A stretch of DNA of 7,727 bases, taken from the NCBI GenBank assembly GCA_005877525.1, contig VBON01000058.1:1-7727 (forward strand), in the 5' to 3' direction. Made by a program: the position numbers and the translations under genes. The notes beneath the pieces were generated by a model, which saw only the letters and a list, made by a program, of their open reading frames with translations, did not search any database and had not been told where the DNA came from. Origin of the DNA: Nitrospirota bacterium (GTDB taxonomy: Bacteria; Nitrospirota; Nitrospiria; Nitrospirales; NS-4). This document shows positions 5,594-7,727 of this stretch, one piece after another (the stretch's first letter is position 1; each line of letters begins with the position of its first letter).

Positions 5594-6554
5594 CCTCGAT
5601 ATAGCTCTGGTCTTTAAGGTCCTTGATCCACGCCTGGTAAGCATCTTCGGATTTTAATTGAAACACGGCATTTCGAATATCCTCACGGACTTCTTCATAC
5701 GGTCGATACTGCGCCGCTTTTCGTTCGTCGAGGCGAATAATGTGCATCCCCAAGGGGGAGGCGATCGGCTCTGACGGCTGGCCCAAACTCAGCCCTTCGA
5801 TGGCCTTTTGGATTTGCGGCAGCATATCGCCGATACGCACGAACCCAAGGCTACCGCCGCGGCGGCCTTCAGCTCCTTCGGAATACTGGCCGGCAAGTTC
5901 CTCAAAGCTTTCGCCCTTTCGAAGCAAGGCATATACACGTTGCGCCTTCTCCCGCACTGCGAGCATTTCACTGCCCGGTCCCAAGCCGATGAGAATTTGG
6001 CTGATGCGCACTTCGGAGGGCAGCCGGAATCGCTGTTGATGCTGGTCGTAAAATCGGTGCATTTCCTCATCGGAGACCAGCAGGCTTGAGCGCACTTGCT
6101 GATTGATGATCCGGAGTGCGGTGAGCTGATCCTTCAGCAATGCCATCTCTTTGGGGTCGTTTTCATTGGGCGATTCGCCGAGCCGTCGAAGGCGTGCAAT
6201 AGCATCCTTGACCTCATCATCAGTCACCTTGATCCCCCGGCGCTTCGCAATTTGAATCTGCAGTTTTCGCTCGATCATACGATTGATGCCCATGAAGTCG
6301 ATTTGCCGCAGGCGCTGGTTCAGTTCCCGCCCCGTGAACCGCAGGCGCGCTTGACCCTTCATGTCGTTGACTTCCTCTTCCAGTTCGGTTTGGGTGATCA
6401 CCTCCGTGTTAACGACGGCAACGATGCGGTCACTGACAGTGCTCTGAACGGGAAGGACTACTGCCATGCCGGATACCAAAGCGCCGAGAAAGCTCACGCC
6501 AAAGAGTCCGAGCCTGCCAGATCGGGCGAACTTGAGGAGGAATTTATCGGGCAT
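5583..6554 (-). CDS. surA: SurA-like periplasmic chaperone / peptidyl-prolyl isomerase
   Basis: This 323-residue exported protein should help unfolded outer-membrane proteins cross the periplasm. A basic N terminus (K4, K8, R11, R14) precedes a hydrophobic stretch (about 15-37) that reads as a signal peptide. The SurA N-terminal chaperone domain follows (about 42-165, starting DRIVAVVNTEVITQTEL, with INRMIERKLQIQIAKRRGI). A single parvulin domain (about 180-276) contains RGGSLGFVRIGDMLP and SPLGMHIIRLDER, and a C-terminal helix (283-315) packs back on the chaperone domain. E. coli SurA has two parvulin domains; one is common in other phyla. Q186 in VRISQILI replaces the usual His of active parvulins, so isomerase activity may be weak. 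The ATG overlaps the preceding lipoprotein gene by 11 bases. No clear ribosome binding site is seen, so coupling is likely. Confidence 0.88.
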   Translation of the reverse strand: MPDKFLLKFARSGRLGLFGVSFLGALVSGMAVVLPVQSTVSDRIVAVVNTEVITQTELEEEVNDMKGQARLRFTGRELNQRLRQIDFMGINRMIERKLQIQIAKRRGIKVTDDEVKDAIARLRRLGESPNENDPKEMALLKDQLTALRIINQQVRSSLLVSDEEMHRFYDQHQQRFRLPSEVRISQILIGLGPGSEMLAVREKAQRVYALLRKGESFEELAGQYSEGAEGRRGGSLGFVRIGDMLPQIQKAIEGLSLGQPSEPIASPLGMHIIRLDERKAAQYRPYEEVREDIRNAVFQLKSEDAYQAWIKDLKDQSYIEVRL

Positions 6555-7455
6555 CGGCCGCAGGGCTGGCGGCGCGCGGATTCGAATCCGGGATAGGGGT
6601 ATCTAGGACTCGAAGCTTGGCATTGGCACGAAGCGCCGCGATCAATTCCTTAAAGCGCTTTTGTTTCTTCTCAATCAGCACCTGCTCCTTGATCTGCTCT
6701 TTCGCGTCTTCATAAGACAGGACCGGGCCGGTCGTGCGCTCCACTAACTTAATAAGGTGATAGCCGAACTGGGTAGCGACCGGCTCGCTGACTTCTCCCG
6801 GTTTCAAGGTCAGGAGTGCTTTTTCAAACTCCGGGACGGTTTGGCCTTTCTTCACGATCCCCAGATCGCCGCCTTTGCTTTTTGTTGTCGCATCCACAGA
6901 GGCTTTTCGTGCCAGTGATGCGAAGTCCTCCCCCCCGGCGAGCCGTTTCTTGAGGTCGATGGCCTCCGCCTCGGTTTTCACCAGAATGTGACTGGCCCGA
7001 AATTCGTCAGGCGCAGTAAAGCTGCTCGGATTCGCTTCATGATACGCTTTCATCTCCTGTGACGAGACCGTCACGCGTGAATCCACCTCTTCGCGCATGA
7101 GCACGTCCAAGAGGCTCCGCTCCTTGAACCGCTCGAGACGCTCCAACAGCGCCCGGTCCCGGTCGATTCCCCTTTTCTTGGCTTCTTGGAGAAGCACTTC
7201 CCGGTCAATCAGCTCATCAAGAAATTTCTTCCTTCCTTCGACCCCTGGGTATTTCTTGCGGGCGTACTCCGGCAGTTGGGACCATCGAAGATCGAACTCG
7301 CTGACGGTCAGAGGTTTGCCGTTTATGATCGCGAGAGCCTGCGCAGGGCCCGCTGGTTTTTCGCCGCAAGAGCCGAGCGTCAGAGCAAGCATGACCGCGC
7401 ATACGGTTTTGAGAATAGGTCGCAAAGGGTCAGGTAGTTTTCGGATTTTTATCAT
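6544..7455 (-). CDS. Parvulin-type peptidyl-prolyl isomerase lipoprotein
   Basis: This is a 303-residue exported folding factor of the PrsA/EpsD/PpiD-like group. A basic start (K3, R5, K6) and hydrophobic core lead to the lipobox L-G-S-C with C30 as the lipidation site and Gly at +2. A SurA-N-like helical region (about 38-125) includes ELIDREVLLQEAKKRGIDRD. The rotamase domain (about 150-242) has RASHILVK with the catalytic-type H156, GGDLGIVKKGQTVPEF and FGYHLIKL with H233, so it looks enzymatically competent, unlike its downstream neighbour. I chose ATG 7455 because it gives a complete lipoprotein signal; the frame runs open to 7635 but there overlaps mfd. GGAGG (7458-7462) sits only 2 bases from this ATG, closer than usual. 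The start overlaps the mfd 3' end by 26 bases, so translation is probably coupled. Confidence 0.9.
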   Translation of the reverse strand: MIKIRKLPDPLRPILKTVCAVMLALTLGSCGEKPAGPAQALAIINGKPLTVSEFDLRWSQLPEYARKKYPGVEGRKKFLDELIDREVLLQEAKKRGIDRDRALLERLERFKERSLLDVLMREEVDSRVTVSSQEMKAYHEANPSSFTAPDEFRASHILVKTEAEAIDLKKRLAGGEDFASLARKASVDATTKSKGGDLGIVKKGQTVPEFEKALLTLKPGEVSEPVATQFGYHLIKLVERTTGPVLSYEDAKEQIKEQVLIEKKQKRFKELIAALRANAKLRVLDTPIPDSNPRAASPAADAR

Positions 7456-7727
7456 AGCCTCCAAGCACTTGCAAGGTTCTTTTGATCTCCTGGAAGATAC
7501 TCTTCCATGTCTGGTCCTCATGTTGCAACTGAAACGCGTAGGGCGTAGTAAAACGCAGCTTGCTGCGATAGCGATCCATAAGCGGACGGACTGCCTCCTG
7601 TGGTGGTAAAAGATTGGGGTCGAAACTGAATGCAATCATCCCGGGATTTACCTGGACGGCGCGCGCACGCGCGGCTTTAGCCAGCAGGCGAATCTCCATC
7701 ACCTCGAACAGCCGCTCAACGGGCTCC
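7430..7727 (-). CDS. mfd: Transcription-repair coupling factor Mfd, C-terminal end (cut by window end)
   Basis: The frame enters at the window edge in phase from 7726 and ends at a TGA (7432-7430), giving the last 98 residues of a protein of about 1,150. The segment EPVERLFEVMEIRLLAKAAR followed by FSFDPNLLPPQEAVRPLMDR and KLRFTTPYAFQL resembles the C-terminal TRCF domain (D7) of Mfd. In the full enzyme this domain masks the UvrA-binding region until Mfd engages stalled RNA polymerase, which Mfd then displaces so that nucleotide excision repair can start. The ATG at 7702 is internal. The tail QVLGGYDKNPKTT overlaps the downstream lipoprotein start by 26 bases, so these genes form the start of one minus-strand transcription unit. 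Assignment rests on the short domain and the mfd-before-surA gene order. Confidence 0.85.
   Translation of the reverse strand, partial: EPVERLFEVMEIRLLAKAARARAVQVNPGMIAFSFDPNLLPPQEAVRPLMDRYRSKLRFTTPYAFQLQHEDQTWKSIFQEIKRTLQVLGGYDKNPKTT

Noticed and set aside
6096..6596. Plus-strand open frame of 166 codons opposite the surA-like gene
   Set aside because: It is antisense to strong SurA and lipoprotein homology, with no ribosome binding site or domain.
7456..7635. N-terminal extension of the parvulin lipoprotein up to 7635
   Set aside because: It would bury the lipoprotein signal peptide inside the protein and overlap mfd by about 200 bases; the ATG at 7455 gives a normal lipobox at residue 30.

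Overview
The window looks like ordinary chromosomal DNA of a Gram-negative bacterium. It carries outer-membrane-type lipoproteins, a SurA-type periplasmic chaperone, a sigma-54 activator, and tightly packed genes without insertion sequences, phage genes, tRNAs, rRNAs or CRISPR arrays. The combination of mfd, a parvulin lipoprotein and surA, together with a GlrK/QseG/GlrR-like set, dtd and engB, fits Nitrospirota (a Nitrospira-like genome) or a deltaproteobacterial-type lineage. This placement comes from protein character only and was not tested by any search.

Layout. Plus strand, 1-1592: the 3' end of dtd (D-aminoacyl-tRNA deacylase), a 143-base gap with a good sigma-70-type promoter, an uncharacterised 191-residue conserved protein, and engB (ribosome-assembly GTPase), which is broken by a frameshift near 1350. 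Minus strand, 5055-1589: a three-gene operon for a sensor kinase, a lipoprotein and an NtrC-type regulator, in the order of the enterobacterial glrK-qseG-glrR (qseE-qseG-qseF) operon. Its last gene meets engB tail to tail, and the two stop codons share one CTAG. Positions 5056-5326 form a divergent control region with several inverted repeats and a candidate sigma-54 promoter facing right. Plus strand, 5327-5593: a small membrane-anchored zinc-ribbon protein. Minus strand, 7727-5583: the 3' end of mfd, a parvulin-type prolyl isomerase lipoprotein, and a SurA-like periplasmic chaperone, all with overlapping reading frames.

How the genes may work together. The kinase, lipoprotein and regulator should form an envelope-sensing two-component system that activates sigma-54 promoters. 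The only sigma-54-like promoter I found lies next to this operon and points at the zinc-ribbon gene, so that gene is a candidate target; this is inference. The two prolyl isomerases would help fold exported and outer-membrane proteins. The points most worth checking are the disrupted engB, the candidate sigma-54 control region with its small zinc-ribbon gene, and the presence of a complete GlrK/QseG/GlrR-like set in what appears to be a non-enterobacterial genome.
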